Below are positions 37,157-48,122 of a stretch of 64,000 nt of DNA, piece after piece. Source of the DNA: Bifidobacteriaceae bacterium (GTDB taxonomy: Bacteria; Actinomycetota; Actinomycetes; Actinomycetales; WQXJ01). The translations under genes and the position numbers were made by a program. Position 1 is the stretch's first letter, and each line of letters starts with the position of its first letter. The stretch is from positions 1 to 64,000 of the forward strand of contig JAISXH010000007.1 in the NCBI GenBank assembly GCA_031270825.1. The letters run 5' to 3'. Under the pieces are notes generated by a model. It did not search any database and was not told the origin of the DNA. It saw nothing but the letters and a program-made list of their open reading frames with translations.

Positions 37157-37722
37157 TGAGCCCCGACACCGACAAGGCCGCCCGGCGGCGGTCCGGCGAG
37201 GAACCGGTGGAACTCACCCAATCCTCCCGCCAGGACCGCAAGCGCCTGCGCAAAGCCGCCCACAAGCAAGTGGTCGATCTGACGGTCGGCAAGGCCAGCG
37301 CCCGCTATGTCCGGGTGACGCCGATGAAGGCCCGCCGAGTGGTCAACCTGGTGCGTGGAATGGACGCCGATGACGCCATCACCACGCTCAAGTTCGCGCC
37401 CCAGCGGGCCGCTTTGCCGGCGCGGAAAGTGCTCCAGTCGGCCATCTATTCGCTGACCGACAAGCGCGATCAGGCCGGGCTCGACACCGACCGGGACGGC
37501 CTTTACGTGGCTGAGGCGTATGTGGACGAGGGCCCCACCATGAAGCGCTTCCGGCCCCGTGCGAAGGGCCGCGCGGATCGCATCCTGAAAAGAACCAGCC
37601 ATATCACCATGGTGGTCCGCCAGGCCACCGATGCCGAGGTCAAGCCGCGTCGCCTGCCCGGTCTGGGCAAGTCCGGCCAGCCGGCCAGGCAGAGGGCTAT
37701 GAAGAAGGGAAGGACCCGCTAG
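37156..37722 (+). CDS. rplV: 50S ribosomal protein L22
   Basis: [39 protein letters not shown]; start uncertain. Confidence 0.95.
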   Translation: MSPDTDKAARRRSGEEPVELTQSSRQDRKRLRKAAHKQVVDLTVGKASARYVRVTPMKARRVVNLVRGMDADDAITTLKFAPQRAALPARKVLQSAIYSLTDKRDQAGLDTDRDGLYVAEAYVDEGPTMKRFRPRAKGRADRILKRTSHITMVVRQATDAEVKPRRLPGLGKSGQPARQRAMKKGRTR

Positions 37723-38540
37723 TGGGACAGAAGGTCAACCCGCTGGGTTTCCGCCTGGGGATCACCACCGACCACCGTTCCCGGTGGTTCGCCGATTCGA
37801 CCAAGGCTGGTCAGCGCTACCGCGACTACGTGCGCGAGGACATCCAGATCCGGCGTCTGATGGCGACCGGTCTGGAACGGGCTGGCGTGGCCAAGGTGGA
37901 GATCGAACGCAGCCGCGACCGGGTGCGGATCGACATCCACACCGCCCGTCCGGGCATTGTGATCGGCCGGCGTGGGGCCGAAGCCGATCGCATCCGCGGC
38001 GAGCTGGAGAAGCTGACCGGCAAGCAGGTCCAGTTGAACATCCTCGAGGTCAAGAACCCGGAGTTGAACGCGCAGTTGGTGGCCCAAGGCATTGCCGAAC
38101 AGCTGGCCAGCCGGGTCTCGTTCCGCCGCGCCATGCGCAAGGGACTGCAATCGGCTCAGCGCGCCGGCGCCAAAGGCGTGCGGGTGCAGTGCTCGGGCCG
38201 CTTGGGCGGCGCCGAGATGTCGCGGTCGGAGTTCTACCGCGAGGGCCGCGTCCCGCTGCACACGCTCAGGGCCAACATCGACTATGGCTTCTTCGAAGCC
38301 AGGACCACCTTCGGGCGCATCGGCGTGAAGGTGTGGATCTACAAGGGCGACATGACCGAGCGCGAGTTCGCCCGCCAGCAGGCGGCCGCTCCCAGGCCGT
38401 CACGCGGGGCCCGGGCGGAGCGCGGCGAGCGGGGCGATCGCAGTGACCGGCCGCGCGGTCGGCGCGGCGACGGCCCCCGCCAGCCAGCCCAGTCCAGCGA
38501 TCAGCCGGCGGCCCACGTCGGCGGCGGAACGGAGGCCTGA
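37722..38540 (+). CDS. rpsC: 30S ribosomal protein S3
   Basis: [14 protein letters not shown]; Arg/Gly-rich C-terminal tail. Confidence 0.98.
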   Translation: MGQKVNPLGFRLGITTDHRSRWFADSTKAGQRYRDYVREDIQIRRLMATGLERAGVAKVEIERSRDRVRIDIHTARPGIVIGRRGAEADRIRGELEKLTGKQVQLNILEVKNPELNAQLVAQGIAEQLASRVSFRRAMRKGLQSAQRAGAKGVRVQCSGRLGGAEMSRSEFYREGRVPLHTLRANIDYGFFEARTTFGRIGVKVWIYKGDMTEREFARQQAAAPRPSRGARAERGERGDRSDRPRGRRGDGPRQPAQSSDQPAAHVGGGTEA

Positions 38541-38543
38541 GTC

Positions 38544-38960
38544 ATGCTCATCCCTCGTCGGATCAAGCACCGCAAGCAGCATCACCCGAAGCGGTCGGGT
38601 CGCGCCAAAGGCGGCACCACCATCGCTTTCGGTGACTTTGGGATCCAGGCTTTGGAGCCGGCCTATTTGACCAACCGCCAGATCGAGGCGGCCCGTATCG
38701 CCATGACCCGCCACGTCAAGCGTGGCGGCAAGGTTTGGATCAATGTCTTCCCCGACCGTCCTTTGACCAAGAAGCCGGCCGAGACCCGGATGGGTTCGGG
38801 CAAGGGCTCTCCGGAATGGTGGGTGGCCAACATCAAGCCCGGCCGGGTGGTCTTCGAGTTGGCTGGCGTGCCAGAGGCGCTGGCCCGCGAGGCCATGGGC
38901 CGCGCCATGCACAAACTGCCGATGAAGTGCCGCTTTATTCGCCGAGAGGGTGGTGAATGA
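38544..38960 (+). CDS. rplP: 50S ribosomal protein L16
   Basis: [19 protein letters not shown]. Confidence 0.98.
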   Translation: MLIPRRIKHRKQHHPKRSGRAKGGTTIAFGDFGIQALEPAYLTNRQIEAARIAMTRHVKRGGKVWINVFPDRPLTKKPAETRMGSGKGSPEWWVANIKPGRVVFELAGVPEALAREAMGRAMHKLPMKCRFIRREGGE

Positions 38961-39217
38961 CCATGGCTGTTGGTTCTAAGGACCTCTTGCCAGACAAATT
39001 GGACCTGCTCGACAACGAACGCCTGGTGGCGGAGTTGGGCCGGGCCAAGGAGGAATTGTTCAACCTCCGCTTCGCCTCGGCCACCGGCCAACTCGAGTCG
39101 CACGGCCGCCTCAAAGCCGTGCGCCGGGATATTGCCCGCATCTACACCGTTTTGCGGGAGCGGGAGCTGGGTATCCGCACCGCACCGACCTCGAATGTGG
39201 AGGCTGAGAAGAAGTGA
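38957..39217 (+). CDS. rpmC: 50S ribosomal protein L29
   Basis: [40 protein letters not shown]. Confidence 0.96.
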   Translation: MTMAVGSKDLLPDKLDLLDNERLVAELGRAKEELFNLRFASATGQLESHGRLKAVRRDIARIYTVLRERELGIRTAPTSNVEAEKK

Positions 39218-39492
39218 CTAGCGAGAGCGCCCAGGCGGCCAGGACCTCGCACCGCAAGACGCGGCGCGGTCTGGTCGTCAGCGACAAGATGACCAAGACG
39301 GTCGTGGTTCGGCTGGAGGACCGGGTCAAGCATCCCCTTTATGGCAAGGTCATGACCCGCGTTTCCAAGGTCAAGGCCCATGACGAGGCCGAGACGGCCG
39401 GCGAGGGCGATCTAGTGCTGATCATGGAGACCCGTCCGTTGAGCGCCACCAAGCGCTGGCGCGTGGTCGAGATTCTCGAGAAGGCCAAGTGA
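39214..39492 (+). CDS. rpsQ: 30S ribosomal protein S17
   Basis: [18 protein letters not shown]...HPLYGKVM. Confidence 0.97.
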   Translation: MTSESAQAARTSHRKTRRGLVVSDKMTKTVVVRLEDRVKHPLYGKVMTRVSKVKAHDEAETAGEGDLVLIMETRPLSATKRWRVVEILEKAK

Positions 39493-39511
39493 CCGGGAAG
39501 GTCTTTGAATC

Positions 39512-39880
39512 ATGATTCAACAAGAAACCCGTCTCAAGGTGGCGGACAACACCGGCGCCAAGGAGATTCTCTGCATCCGGGTGCTGGGCGGTTCGGGCCG
39601 CCGCTACGCCTCGATCGGCGACACCATTGTGGCGACCGTCAAGGACGCCATCCCCGGCGGCAACGTCCGCAAGGGCGATGTCGTCAAGGCGGTGGTTGTG
39701 CGCGTCGCCAAGGAGCGCCGCCGTCCGGACGGCAGCTACATCCGTTTCGATGAGAACGCGGCCGTGATCCTGAAACCAGACGGCGAGCCGCGCGGAACCC
39801 GCATCTTCGGCCCGGTCGGTCGCGAGTTGCGAGACAAGCGCTTCATGAAGATCATTTCGCTGGCCCCGGAGGTGCTGTAG
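39512..39880 (+). CDS. rplN: 50S ribosomal protein L14
   Basis: [28 protein letters not shown]. Confidence 0.98.
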   Translation: MIQQETRLKVADNTGAKEILCIRVLGGSGRRYASIGDTIVATVKDAIPGGNVRKGDVVKAVVVRVAKERRRPDGSYIRFDENAAVILKPDGEPRGTRIFGPVGRELRDKRFMKIISLAPEVL

Positions 39881-39882
39881 GC

Positions 39883-40224
39883 ATGGCCAAGATCAAGAAA
39901 CACGACCTGGTGCAGGTCATTTCCGGTCGCGACACCGGCAAACAGGGCCGCGTCCTGGAGGTGCTCAGGGATTCGGACCGCCTGATCGTCGAGGGCGTCA
40001 ACCGAGTGGTCCGGCACACCAAAGTGGGCCAGTCCTCACGTGGCGCCAAGACCGGCGGCCGGGAGACCATTGAGGCCCCGATCCACGTTTCCAACGTCAT
40101 GGTGGTGGACCCTGAGACGCGCGAACCGACTCGAGTCGGACACCGCATCGAAACCGTGGAGCGCGACGGCCGGGTCCGCCAGGTCCGCGTCCGTTACGCC
40201 AAGAAGTCAGGCAAGGAGCTTTAG
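39883..40224 (+). CDS. rplX: 50S ribosomal protein L24
   Basis: [22 protein letters not shown]. Confidence 0.97.
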   Translation: MAKIKKHDLVQVISGRDTGKQGRVLEVLRDSDRLIVEGVNRVVRHTKVGQSSRGAKTGGRETIEAPIHVSNVMVVDPETREPTRVGHRIETVERDGRVRQVRVRYAKKSGKEL

Positions 40225-40227
40225 CCG

Positions 40228-40836
40228 ATGGCCAGCAAGACCAAAGACGCCGTCAAAGACGCCAAAGCGCCCGATGCCGCCGGCGCGGTCCCGCCGCCCC
40301 GTCTCAAGATTCGGTACCGTCAGGAAATCGTCCCCGCCTTGCAGGCGGAGTTCGACCTGAAGAACGTCCACCAGGTGCCGCGCCTGGTCAAGATCGTGGT
40401 CAACATGGGCGTGGGCGAGGCCGCACGCGATTCGAAGCTGATCGACGGCGCCGTCGCCGATCTGGCCCTCATCACCGGCCAGAAGCCCACGGTGACCAAG
40501 GCCCGAAAGTCGATCGCCCAGTTCAAACTGCGTGAGGGCATGCCGATCGGCGCGCACGTGACCTTGCGCGGCGACCGCATGTGGGAATTCTGCGACCGTT
40601 TGCTGTCGATCGCCCTGCCGCGTATTCGCGACTTCCGCGGCCTGTCCGACCGGCAGTTCGACGGCCAGGGCAACTACACCTTCGGCTTGACCGAGCAGTC
40701 GGTCTTCCATGAGATCGACCAAGACCACATCGACCGGGTTCGCGGTATGGACATCACCCTGGTGACCACCGCGAACGATGACGACCAGGGCCGGGCGCTG
40801 CTGAGGCGGCTCGGCTTCCCGTTCAAGGAGAACTGA
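40228..40836 (+). CDS. rplE: 50S ribosomal protein L5
   Basis: [34 protein letters not shown]. Confidence 0.97.
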   Translation: MASKTKDAVKDAKAPDAAGAVPPPRLKIRYRQEIVPALQAEFDLKNVHQVPRLVKIVVNMGVGEAARDSKLIDGAVADLALITGQKPTVTKARKSIAQFKLREGMPIGAHVTLRGDRMWEFCDRLLSIALPRIRDFRGLSDRQFDGQGNYTFGLTEQSVFHEIDQDHIDRVRGMDITLVTTANDDDQGRALLRRLGFPFKEN

Positions 40837-40837
40837 T

Positions 40838-41023
40838 TTGGCTAAGAAGTCTCTCATCGTCAAGGCCGCCCGCACCCCGAAGTTCAAGGTGCAGGCCTAC
40901 ACCCGCTGCAACCGCTGTGGGCGGCCGCGCAGCGTGTACCGCAAGTTTGGGCTTTGCCGGGTGTGTCTGCGCGAGATGACGCACCGCGGCGAACTGCCCG
41001 GAGTCACGAAGTCCAGCTGGTAA
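40838..41023 (+). CDS. rpsN: 30S ribosomal protein S14 type Z (zinc)
   Basis: 61 aa with [23 protein letters not shown]. Confidence 0.97.
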   Translation: MAKKSLIVKAARTPKFKVQAYTRCNRCGRPRSVYRKFGLCRVCLREMTHRGELPGVTKSSW

Positions 41024-41104
41024 TCGACTACGCCGCAGGTCTTGGGCGGCGCCGGGAAACGGCGCCGCGCGGGAAACCGAGGCGAGGAAGGTGGGGACAC
41101 CCAC

Positions 41105-41503
41105 ATGACAATGACCGATCCGATCGCGGATATGCTCACCCGCATCCGCAACGCCAACGCGGCGCACCATGAGACGGTGGAGATGCCGTACTCGAAGATG
41201 AAGGCCGGCATCGCCCAGATTCTTCAGCAGGAAGGCTATATCGCGGGCTGGTCCAAGCAGGCCGCCCCGGTGGGCGCGACCCTGCGGGTGGACCTGAAGT
41301 ACGGCGCCAACCGCCAGCGGGCGCTGGCCGGCCTGCGCCGGATCTCCAAACCCGGTTTGCGCGTCTACGCCAAGTCGACAACTCTGCCGCGGGTGCTGGG
41401 CGGGCTGGGGATCGCCATTCTGTCGACGTCATCGGGCCTGTTGACCGACCGGCAAGCGGCCAAGAAGGGTGTGGGCGGGGAAGTCCTCGCCTACGTCTGG
41501 TAG
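41105..41503 (+). CDS. rpsH: 30S ribosomal protein S8
   Basis: [23 protein letters not shown]; annotated start 41042 is over-extended. Confidence 0.97.
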   Translation: MTMTDPIADMLTRIRNANAAHHETVEMPYSKMKAGIAQILQQEGYIAGWSKQAAPVGATLRVDLKYGANRQRALAGLRRISKPGLRVYAKSTTLPRVLGGLGIAILSTSSGLLTDRQAAKKGVGGEVLAYVW

Positions 41504-41515
41504 GAGGGAAGGCAA

Positions 41516-42058
41516 ATGACATCGCGTATTGGCAAGCTGCCAGTTCCGGTCCCAGCTGGAGTGGATGTGACGATCGACGGCCGCAAGGTGACGGTCAAGG
41601 GCCCCAAGGGCACACTTAGCCGGGAGCTGCCGGAACCCGTCGCCGTGGCCAAAGACGAGTCCGGGGCGGTTGTGGTGACCGTGCCGGACGAGGAACGGCG
41701 TTCGCGCTCCATGCACGGGCTGTCGCGGACGCTGGTCGCCAACATGGTGACCGGCGTGACTGACGGTTACACCAAGGTGCTGGAGATCGTGGGGACTGGC
41801 TACCGGGTTGTGGCCAAGGGTTCGGACCTCGAGTTCGCGCTCGGTTTCTCCCATCCGGTGGTGGTCAAAGCTCCCGAGGGCATCACTTTCACGGTCGACA
41901 TCCCGACCCGCTTCTCGGTGTCGGGGATCGACAAGGAGCAGGTCGGCGAGGTGGCCGCGAACATCCGCAAGTTGCGCAAACCGGAGCCGTACAAGGGCAA
42001 GGGCGTGCGTTATCAAGGCGAAAATGTCCGCCGCAAGGTTGGAAAGGCTGGTAAGTGA
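41516..42058 (+). CDS. rplF: 50S ribosomal protein L6
   Basis: [30 protein letters not shown]. Confidence 0.98.
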   Translation: MTSRIGKLPVPVPAGVDVTIDGRKVTVKGPKGTLSRELPEPVAVAKDESGAVVVTVPDEERRSRSMHGLSRTLVANMVTGVTDGYTKVLEIVGTGYRVVAKGSDLEFALGFSHPVVVKAPEGITFTVDIPTRFSVSGIDKEQVGEVAANIRKLRKPEPYKGKGVRYQGENVRRKVGKAGK

Positions 42059-42420
42059 CCATGGCGACGGTATCTCGGTCCGCGCAACGGGCGAAGCGTC
42101 ACCGGCGGGTGCGCAAACTGGTCAAGGGCACGGCGGCGCGGCCGCGCCTGGTGGTGACGCGCTCGGCCCGCCACATGCTGGCGCAGGTGGTCGACGACAC
42201 GGTGGGCCACACTCTGGTGTCGGCCTCGACCATGGAAGTCGACCTGAGGGAACTGACAGCGGACAAGACCGCCAAGGCCAAACGAGTCGGCGAATTGATC
42301 GCCGAGCGGTCCAAGCAGGTCGGTATCGAAGCGGTGGTGTTCGACCGCGCCGGCCACAAGTACCACGGCCGGGTGGCGGCCGTGGCCGATGGCGCCCGCT
42401 CGGGCGGCTTGACACTGTGA
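42055..42420 (+). CDS. rplR: 50S ribosomal protein L18
   Basis: [32 protein letters not shown]. Confidence 0.96.
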   Translation: MTMATVSRSAQRAKRHRRVRKLVKGTAARPRLVVTRSARHMLAQVVDDTVGHTLVSASTMEVDLRELTADKTAKAKRVGELIAERSKQVGIEAVVFDRAGHKYHGRVAAVADGARSGGLTL

Positions 42421-42478
42421 GAACCGACGTCGAAATGAAAGCAGAGATGATTGGGAACTACGGAAGGCAGAGCGTCTG

Positions 42479-43135
42479 ATGGCTGGTGAGCAGCGAGGGG
42501 GCGGGGAGTCGAACGACCGCCGCGAGGGCGGCGGCCGCGACGGCGGCGGCCGGCGCGATTCCGGCCGACGCGACCAGCGCCGGGGAGGCCGTGGTGAGGA
42601 TGACCGCAACCAGTTCATGGAGCGGGTCGTCTCGATCAACCGGGTCGCCAAGGTGGTCAAGGGCGGACGCCGGTTCTCCTTCACCGCGCTGGTGGTGGTG
42701 GGCGATGGCGACGGAACCGTCGGCGTGGGCTACGGCAAGGCCAAGGAGGTTCCCGCCGCGATCGCCAAGGGCGTCGAAGAGGCCAAGAAGTCCTTCTTCA
42801 GGGTGCCTCGCGTCCAGAAGACCATCCCTCATCCGATCCAAGGCGAGGCCGCCGCTGGTTCGGTCTATTTGCGTCCGGCCGCGCCGGGCACCGGCGTGAT
42901 CGCGGGCGGACCGGTCAGAGCGGTGCTGGAATGCGCCGGCGTCCATGATGTGCTGTCGAAGTCGCTGGGGTCTTCCAATGCGATCAACATTGCCCATGCC
43001 ACTGTGGCGGCGCTGAAAGCGCTTGAAGAACCGCAGGCGGTGGCGGTCCGCCGGGGTCTGCCGCTGGAGGATGTGGCGCCGGCCCCGTTGCTGCGGGCGC
43101 AGGCGGCCGGTCTGGCGACCGCGAAGGAGAAATGA
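42479..43135 (+). CDS. rpsE: 30S ribosomal protein S5 with Arg/Gly-rich N-terminus
   Basis: [34 protein letters not shown]. Confidence 0.97.
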   Translation: MAGEQRGGGESNDRREGGGRDGGGRRDSGRRDQRRGGRGEDDRNQFMERVVSINRVAKVVKGGRRFSFTALVVVGDGDGTVGVGYGKAKEVPAAIAKGVEEAKKSFFRVPRVQKTIPHPIQGEAAAGSVYLRPAAPGTGVIAGGPVRAVLECAGVHDVLSKSLGSSNAINIAHATVAALKALEEPQAVAVRRGLPLEDVAPAPLLRAQAAGLATAKEK

Positions 43136-43317
43136 TGGCGACCTTGAAGATCACGCAGACCAAGTCGGGGATCGGCGGTAAGCAGAACCAGCGTGACACG
43201 CTGCGTTCCCTGGGCCTGAGGAAGATCGGCCAAAGTGTCGAACGGGCGGACAGCCCGGTGGTGCGCGGCATGGTCCGGACCGTGGCGCATCTGGTCAAAG
43301 TTGAGGAGATTGACTGA
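43132..43317 (+). CDS. rpmD: 50S ribosomal protein L30
   Basis: [32 protein letters not shown]. Confidence 0.97.
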   Translation: MMATLKITQTKSGIGGKQNQRDTLRSLGLRKIGQSVERADSPVVRGMVRTVAHLVKVEEID

Positions 43318-43319
43318 CG

Positions 43320-44519
43320 ATGGCTAAAGAAGAAGACCAGGCCAAGGCCGAACCGACGGCTGAGGGCACAGGCCCGGCGGCGGTCGAGGCCGAGGCCGCC
43401 AAGCCGGCGAAGGCGGCTAAGGGCGCTGCGCCCGCCAAGGCGGCCAAACCGCGCCAGGCGGCCAAGGCCGACGTGACTGAATCCGAGGCGAAGGCCGAGG
43501 CTGGCGCCAAACCGGCGAAGGCCGCTCCGGTCGCCAAGGCTGAGGAGAAGGCCGCGACGGCCAAGGCCGATGCGCCCGCCAAAGCGGCCAAAGCTGCCAA
43601 AGCTGCCAAAGCTGCTAAGCCGGAGGGTGCTGAGAGCGGGGAGGCGGCATCGTCCACCGAGGCCGCCGAGCCGGCCAAGGCTGCGAAGGCTGATGCGCCC
43701 GCCAAAGCTGCCAGGGCGGATGGTGCTGAGAGTCAGGACGCGGCATCGTCCACCGAGGCCGCGAAGGCCGAGAAACCCGCCAAGGCCGCCAAAGCTGCCA
43801 AGGAGGAGGGTGCTGAGGGCGAGGAGGCGGCATCGTCCACCAGGCCGGCGAAGGCTGCCAAGGCCGACAAACCCGCTAAGGCGGCCAAGGCTGCCAAGGC
43901 GGAGGGTGCTGAGGGTCAGGACGCGGCATCGTCCGCCGAGGCCGCCAAACCGGCCAAGGCTGCGAAAGCCGACAAACCCGCTAAAGCGGCCAAAGCTGAC
44001 AAAGACGCCGACGCCGAGGAAGCCGAGGCCGGCGACCAGGGCGAGGACAGCCGGGGCGAGGTGGCGTCCGGCCCGAAGAGCCACGTGCTTAAGGTGCACC
44101 ACCTGCGCCCGGCGCCCGGCTCTAAGAAGGCCAAGACCAGAGTGGGACGTGGTGAATCGTCCAAGGGCAAGACGGCCGGCCGCGGCACCAAGGGGACCAA
44201 AGCGCGCAAGCAGGTCCCGGCGCGTTTCGAAGGCGGCCAGATGCCGCTGCACATGCGGCTGCCGAAACTGCGCGGCTTCAAGAACCCGTTCCGGACCGAA
44301 TACCAGGTGGTCAACCTGGACCGGCTGGCGGAGTTGTACCCCGAAGGCGGTCCGGTGACCTCCGAGGACCTGGTGGCGCGCGGAGTGGTCCGAGGCGGCT
44401 ACCCAGTCAAAGTGTTGGGCGACGGCGAGGTCGGCGTCAAACTGGAAGTACGGGTGGAAGCGTTGTCGGCTTCTGCCAAAGACAAGATTCTGGCTGCTGG
44501 CGGCAGCGTCAACAGCTAG
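43320..44519 (+). CDS. rplO: 50S ribosomal protein L15 with ~255-aa Ala/Lys-rich repeat N-terminal extension
   Basis: C-terminal [36 protein letters not shown] is canonical L15; ATG 43320 preceded by gaggagat RBS right after rpmD stop. Confidence 0.93.
   Translation: MAKEEDQAKAEPTAEGTGPAAVEAEAAKPAKAAKGAAPAKAAKPRQAAKADVTESEAKAEAGAKPAKAAPVAKAEEKAATAKADAPAKAAKAAKAAKAAKPEGAESGEAASSTEAAEPAKAAKADAPAKAARADGAESQDAASSTEAAKAEKPAKAAKAAKEEGAEGEEAASSTRPAKAAKADKPAKAAKAAKAEGAEGQDAASSAEAAKPAKAAKADKPAKAAKADKDADAEEAEAGDQGEDSRGEVASGPKSHVLKVHHLRPAPGSKKAKTRVGRGESSKGKTAGRGTKGTKARKQVPARFEGGQMPLHMRLPKLRGFKNPFRTEYQVVNLDRLAELYPEGGPVTSEDLVARGVVRGGYPVKVLGDGEVGVKLEVRVEALSASAKDKILAAGGSVNS
43625..44000 (+). repeat. imperfect tandem coding repeats in rplO extension
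   Basis: Four copies of ggtgctgag(ag/gg)...gcggcatcgtcc(a/g)cc, encoding GAE(S/G)(G/Q/E)(E/D)AASS followed by PAKAAKA runs. Confidence 0.85.
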
Positions 44520-44677
44520 AGTGAAACGGGTCGTGATCGCGATGGCCCATTGCGGCCCGGCCTGGGGGCGCGGTGAGCCAATCACGCCCCAACTGTGCTG
44601 ACGGTGGTAGGCGCCATGCCAACCACCGCAAACCTCCCGCCTGCGGCGGGGGTCCAGGCGGGTAAACACAGCTTTGC

Positions 44678-44711
44678 CCCGGGAATGCGGCTTCGCCGCC
44701 GGGTTCCCGGG
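44678..44711 (+). promoter_or_regulatory. stable hairpin upstream of secY
   Basis: cccgggaa(44678-44685)/ttcccggg(44704-44711) enclosing gcggc-ttc-gccgc (44687-44699). Confidence 0.6.
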
Positions 44712-44739
44712 CTTGCCCCATAGTCAAGGAAGGTACCTC

Positions 44740-46044
44740 GTGCTCAGAACGTTCGCCAAGGCGTTCAGGACGCCCGACCTGCGCCGCAAGCTGCTGTTCA
44801 CCATCGGCATCATGGTGCTGTTCCGGCTCGGTTCGTTCATCCCGACGCCCGGCGTGGATTACGCCGCGATCAACTCGATCCAGAAGCAGGCCTCGTCTAA
44901 CGACTTGCTCGGCCTGATCAACCTGTTCTCGGGCGGCGGTCTGCTGCAGCTATCGGTATTCGCCCTCGGAATCATGCCGTACATCACGGCCAGCATCATT
45001 GTGCAGCTACTCCGGGTGGTGATTCCCAGGTTCGAGGTGTTGCACAAGGAAGGCCAATCCGGCCAGACCAAGTTGACGCAGTACACCCGCTATCTGACCA
45101 TCGCGCTGGCGATTCTGCAGTCGACCGCGGTCATCACCACAGCCCGCACCGGCATGCTGTTCGGCCAGACCGGCAGTGACACCAAAGTGATCGATCCAGA
45201 CACGCCCTGGACGGTCACCTTGATGATCATCACCATGACGGCCGGCACCGGCCTGATCATGTGGCTGGGCGAGTTGATCACCGAAAAAGGCGTCGGCAAC
45301 GGCATGTCCTTGCTGATCTTCACCTCGATCGTGGCCGGGTTCCCCGGCTCCATGGGCCAGATTCTGGGGCAGTCCAACGGCGGTGTCACCAACTTCATCG
45401 TGGTGCTGGTGGTCTTTGTGGGCGTGATCGGCGCGATTGTGTTCGTGGAGCAATCCCAGCGGCGCATCCGGGTGCAATACGCCAAGCGGATGGTCGGCAG
45501 GCGGACCTATGGCGGTTCCACCACCTACATCCCGATCAAGATCAACACCGCCGGCGTGATCCCGATCATCTTCGCCTCGTCGCTGCTGACCATGCCGTCT
45601 ATGATCACCCAGTTCGTCACCAACCAGTCGAATCCGGTGGTGCAGTGGATCGCGGCGAACTTTGGCCAGACCGATGCGTTGTACATGGTGTTGTACGCGG
45701 CCCTGACGATCTTCTTCTGCTTCTTCTATACCGCCATCACCTTCAACCCCGAAGAAGTGGCCGACAACATGAAGAAGTACGGTGGCTTCATTCCCGGCAT
45801 CCGGGCCGGGCGGCCCACGGCCGAATACCTGGCTTATGTCATCAACCGGATCACCACGCCGGGTTCGCTCTACCTGGCCACAGTCGCGTTGATCCCGCAG
45901 GTCCTGTTCGCCTTCATGGGCATCAACCAGAACCTGCCCTTTGGCGGAACCACTTTGCTGATCATTGTGGGCGTCGGCCTGGACACGGTGAAGCAGATCG
46001 AATCCCAACTCCAGCAGCGTCACTACGAGGGCTTCTTGCGGTGA
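44740..46044 (+). CDS. secY: preprotein translocase subunit SecY
   Basis: GTG 44740 start: VLRTFAKAFRTPDLRRKLLFTIGIMVLFRLGSFIPTPGV. Confidence 0.98.
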   Translation: MLRTFAKAFRTPDLRRKLLFTIGIMVLFRLGSFIPTPGVDYAAINSIQKQASSNDLLGLINLFSGGGLLQLSVFALGIMPYITASIIVQLLRVVIPRFEVLHKEGQSGQTKLTQYTRYLTIALAILQSTAVITTARTGMLFGQTGSDTKVIDPDTPWTVTLMIITMTAGTGLIMWLGELITEKGVGNGMSLLIFTSIVAGFPGSMGQILGQSNGGVTNFIVVLVVFVGVIGAIVFVEQSQRRIRVQYAKRMVGRRTYGGSTTYIPIKINTAGVIPIIFASSLLTMPSMITQFVTNQSNPVVQWIAANFGQTDALYMVLYAALTIFFCFFYTAITFNPEEVADNMKKYGGFIPGIRAGRPTAEYLAYVINRITTPGSLYLATVALIPQVLFAFMGINQNLPFGGTTLLIIVGVGLDTVKQIESQLQQRHYEGFLR

Positions 46045-46619
46045 CCGGTCGCCGGCTGGTTCTGCTGGGGCCTCCTGGCTCCGGCAAGGGCACGCAAGGC
46101 GAACTGCTGGCCGCGTCACTGGGCATCCCGACTGTCTCAACCGGCGCCCTGTTCCGCGACCAAATGGCGCGTGGCACCGCTTTGGGCGTCGAAGCCCAGA
46201 CCTACATAGCCCAGGGCCATTTGGTTCCGGATCGGGTCACCAACGCGATGGTCAAGAGCCGTTTGGCCGCCGCCGATGCCGCCCCAGGCTTCATCTTGGA
46301 CGGTTACCCCCGCAACGTCCCCCAGGTCGCAGTCTTGGACGAGATCTTGTCCGCCCAGGGTTGGTCCCTGTCAGCGGCGTTGTCCCTCGAACTTCCGGAG
46401 GAACTGATTGTGGACCGCCTGCTCAAGCGGGCGCTGATCGAGGGACGGGCGGATGACACCGAACCGATCATCCGCCAACGCCTGGCCGTCTACCAATGTG
46501 AGACCGCGCCGATCATCGACCTGTATGCCGCCCGCGGCCTGTTGGTGTCGGTTGGCGCGGTGGGAGCGGTCGCCGAGATCGCGGCCCGCATCCATTCGGC
46601 CCTGGGGGTGGACGAGTGA
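46041..46619 (+). CDS. adk: adenylate kinase
   Basis: LVLLGPPGSGKGTQGELLAASLGIPTVSTGALFRDQ; GTG 46041 overlaps secY stop. Confidence 0.97.
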   Translation: MTGRRLVLLGPPGSGKGTQGELLAASLGIPTVSTGALFRDQMARGTALGVEAQTYIAQGHLVPDRVTNAMVKSRLAAADAAPGFILDGYPRNVPQVAVLDEILSAQGWSLSAALSLELPEELIVDRLLKRALIEGRADDTEPIIRQRLAVYQCETAPIIDLYAARGLLVSVGAVGAVAEIAARIHSALGVDE

Positions 46620-47440
46620 GTCTGTTCAGGCATGAGCGACTGGAGTTGAAGACTCCCGACCAGATTCGCCAAATGCGGGCCTCCGGACTGGTGACAGCCG
46701 CCGCCTTAGCGGCTGTGCGGGGCGCGCTGGTCCCCGGCGCGGTCGCTTCTGAGATCGACGCCTTGGCCGAATCCGTCATCCGCGAGGGCGGGGCGAAGCC
46801 CAACTTCTTGGGCTATGAAGGCTACCCCGGCTCGATCTGTTTCTCGGTCAATGACGTGGTGGTTCATGGCATCCCGGAATCGCAAGTGCTGCGCCCTGGC
46901 GACGTGGTGTCGATCGACTGCGGCGCCGTTCTGGACGGTTGGCATTCGGACGCGGCCATCACGGTCGCCATAGACGAGGTGGACCCCCGCTCCGAGGTCC
47001 TGATCGAGGCGACCCGCCAGGCGCTCTGGGACGGGATCGCCGCTTTCGCGCGAGCGCAATATGTGGGCGAGATCGGCCGCGCCATCGGGGCCTCCATCCG
47101 GGCCGCCGAGCCGTCCTTCGGGGTTCTGCGTGATTACACCGGCCATGGCATTGGCACCGCCATGCACATGCCCCCGGATGTGTTCAACTTCGCCGCCCGC
47201 GAGCGGGGGCCTCGCGTCCGCCCGGGCCTGGTCTTGGCCATCGAGCCGATGGTGGTCGAGGGCGGCATTGAGACTTCGGTCGACTCCGACAACTGGACCG
47301 TCCGCACGGTTGACGCCTCGCGCGCGGCCCACTGGGAGCACACGGTGGCCCGCACCCCGGATGGCGTCTGGGTCTTGACGGCCGCGGACGGCGGCGCCGC
47401 CGAACTGGCTCTACGTGGCGTGGAGATCGCGCCGCTGTGA
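46616..47440 (+). CDS. map: methionine aminopeptidase type I
   Basis: CFSVNDVVVHGIPE, DYTGHGIGTAMHMPPDVFNF. Confidence 0.97.
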   Translation: MSLFRHERLELKTPDQIRQMRASGLVTAAALAAVRGALVPGAVASEIDALAESVIREGGAKPNFLGYEGYPGSICFSVNDVVVHGIPESQVLRPGDVVSIDCGAVLDGWHSDAAITVAIDEVDPRSEVLIEATRQALWDGIAAFARAQYVGEIGRAIGASIRAAEPSFGVLRDYTGHGIGTAMHMPPDVFNFAARERGPRVRPGLVLAIEPMVVEGGIETSVDSDNWTVRTVDASRAAHWEHTVARTPDGVWVLTAADGGAAELALRGVEIAPL

Positions 47441-47502
47441 CTCCGATCCGGCCGGCGGGGAGCCGACCTGGGCGAACGTGGGCGAACGGGGGAGAACCCG
47501 GG

Positions 47503-47577
47503 CGGGCGGCGTCGGGCAGCGGTGGCGAGAATCGGAACGGCCGGGCGGCGTCGGGCAGCGGCGGGGGCAATCGGAAC
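47503..47577. repeat. 36-bp direct repeat, period 39, map-infA intergenic
   Basis: cgggcggcgtcgggcagcggtggcgagaatcggaac (47503-47538) and cgggcggcgtcgggcagcggcgggggcaatcggaac (47542-47577), 32/36 identical. Confidence 0.75.
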
Positions 47578-47775
47578 CGCCGGGAGGGCGCCGGCTTGGG
47601 CGAACACGAGTGGATTCGCGACCCAGGGGCGTTCGCCTGCCGGGGAAAGACGGCGGCGAGCACGCGGCACCGGCTGGGATAGCGTAGACTGTCCCCTCGG
47701 ACGTTCGCGCCTGGGCCCGGCTGGGCGATTTCGGCGCGCACACAATCATCGACAGCAAAGCGACAGCGGAGGAAT

Positions 47776-47997
47776 ATGGCCAAGAAGGAAGGTGTCATCG
47801 AGATCGAGGGCACCGTGGTCGAGGCTCTACCCAACGCGATGTTTCGCGTCGAGTTGACGAACGGACACCGTGTGCTGGCCCATATCTCGGGCAAGATGCG
47901 TCAGCACTACATCAGGATCCTGCCTGAGGACCGAGTGGTGGTGGAGCTCAGCCCCTACGACTTGGACCGTGGCCGCATTGTCTACCGCTACAAGTAG
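47776..47997 (+). CDS. infA: translation initiation factor IF-1
   Basis: [42 protein letters not shown]. Confidence 0.98.
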   Translation: MAKKEGVIEIEGTVVEALPNAMFRVELTNGHRVLAHISGKMRQHYIRILPEDRVVVELSPYDLDRGRIVYRYK

Positions 47998-48008
47998 GAG
48001 TGAAGAAC

Positions 48009-48122
48009 TTGAAGGTCAAACCATCCGTGAAGAGGATCTGCGAGAAGTGCAAGATCATCCGGCGCCGCGGCACTGTGATGGTGATTTGCGAGAACCCGCG
48101 TCACAAGCAGCGCCAAGGCTGA
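48009..48122 (+). CDS. rpmJ: 50S ribosomal protein L36 (missing from ORF track)
   Basis: TTG start; [37 protein letters not shown], 37 aa. Confidence 0.97.
   Translation: MKVKPSVKRICEKCKIIRRRGTVMVICENPRHKQRQG

Noticed and set aside
43570-44000. CRISPR-like repeats
   Set aside because: Repeats are in frame, imperfect and coding within rplO, with no unique spacers; no CRISPR array was seen anywhere in the window.
42984-44669. 561-aa minus-strand ORF opposite rplO
   Set aside because: Its apparent Gly/Leu/Arg repeats are the reverse complement of the real L15 Ala/Lys repeats; rplO strand has RBS and conserved C-terminus.
45261-46040. N-terminal extension of adk ORF over secY
   Set aside because: Off-frame secY; adenylate kinase begins at GTG 46041.
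47415-47687. Small + strand ORFs in the map-infA gap
   Set aside because: Low-complexity translations of the tandem repeat with no RBS or homologous motif.
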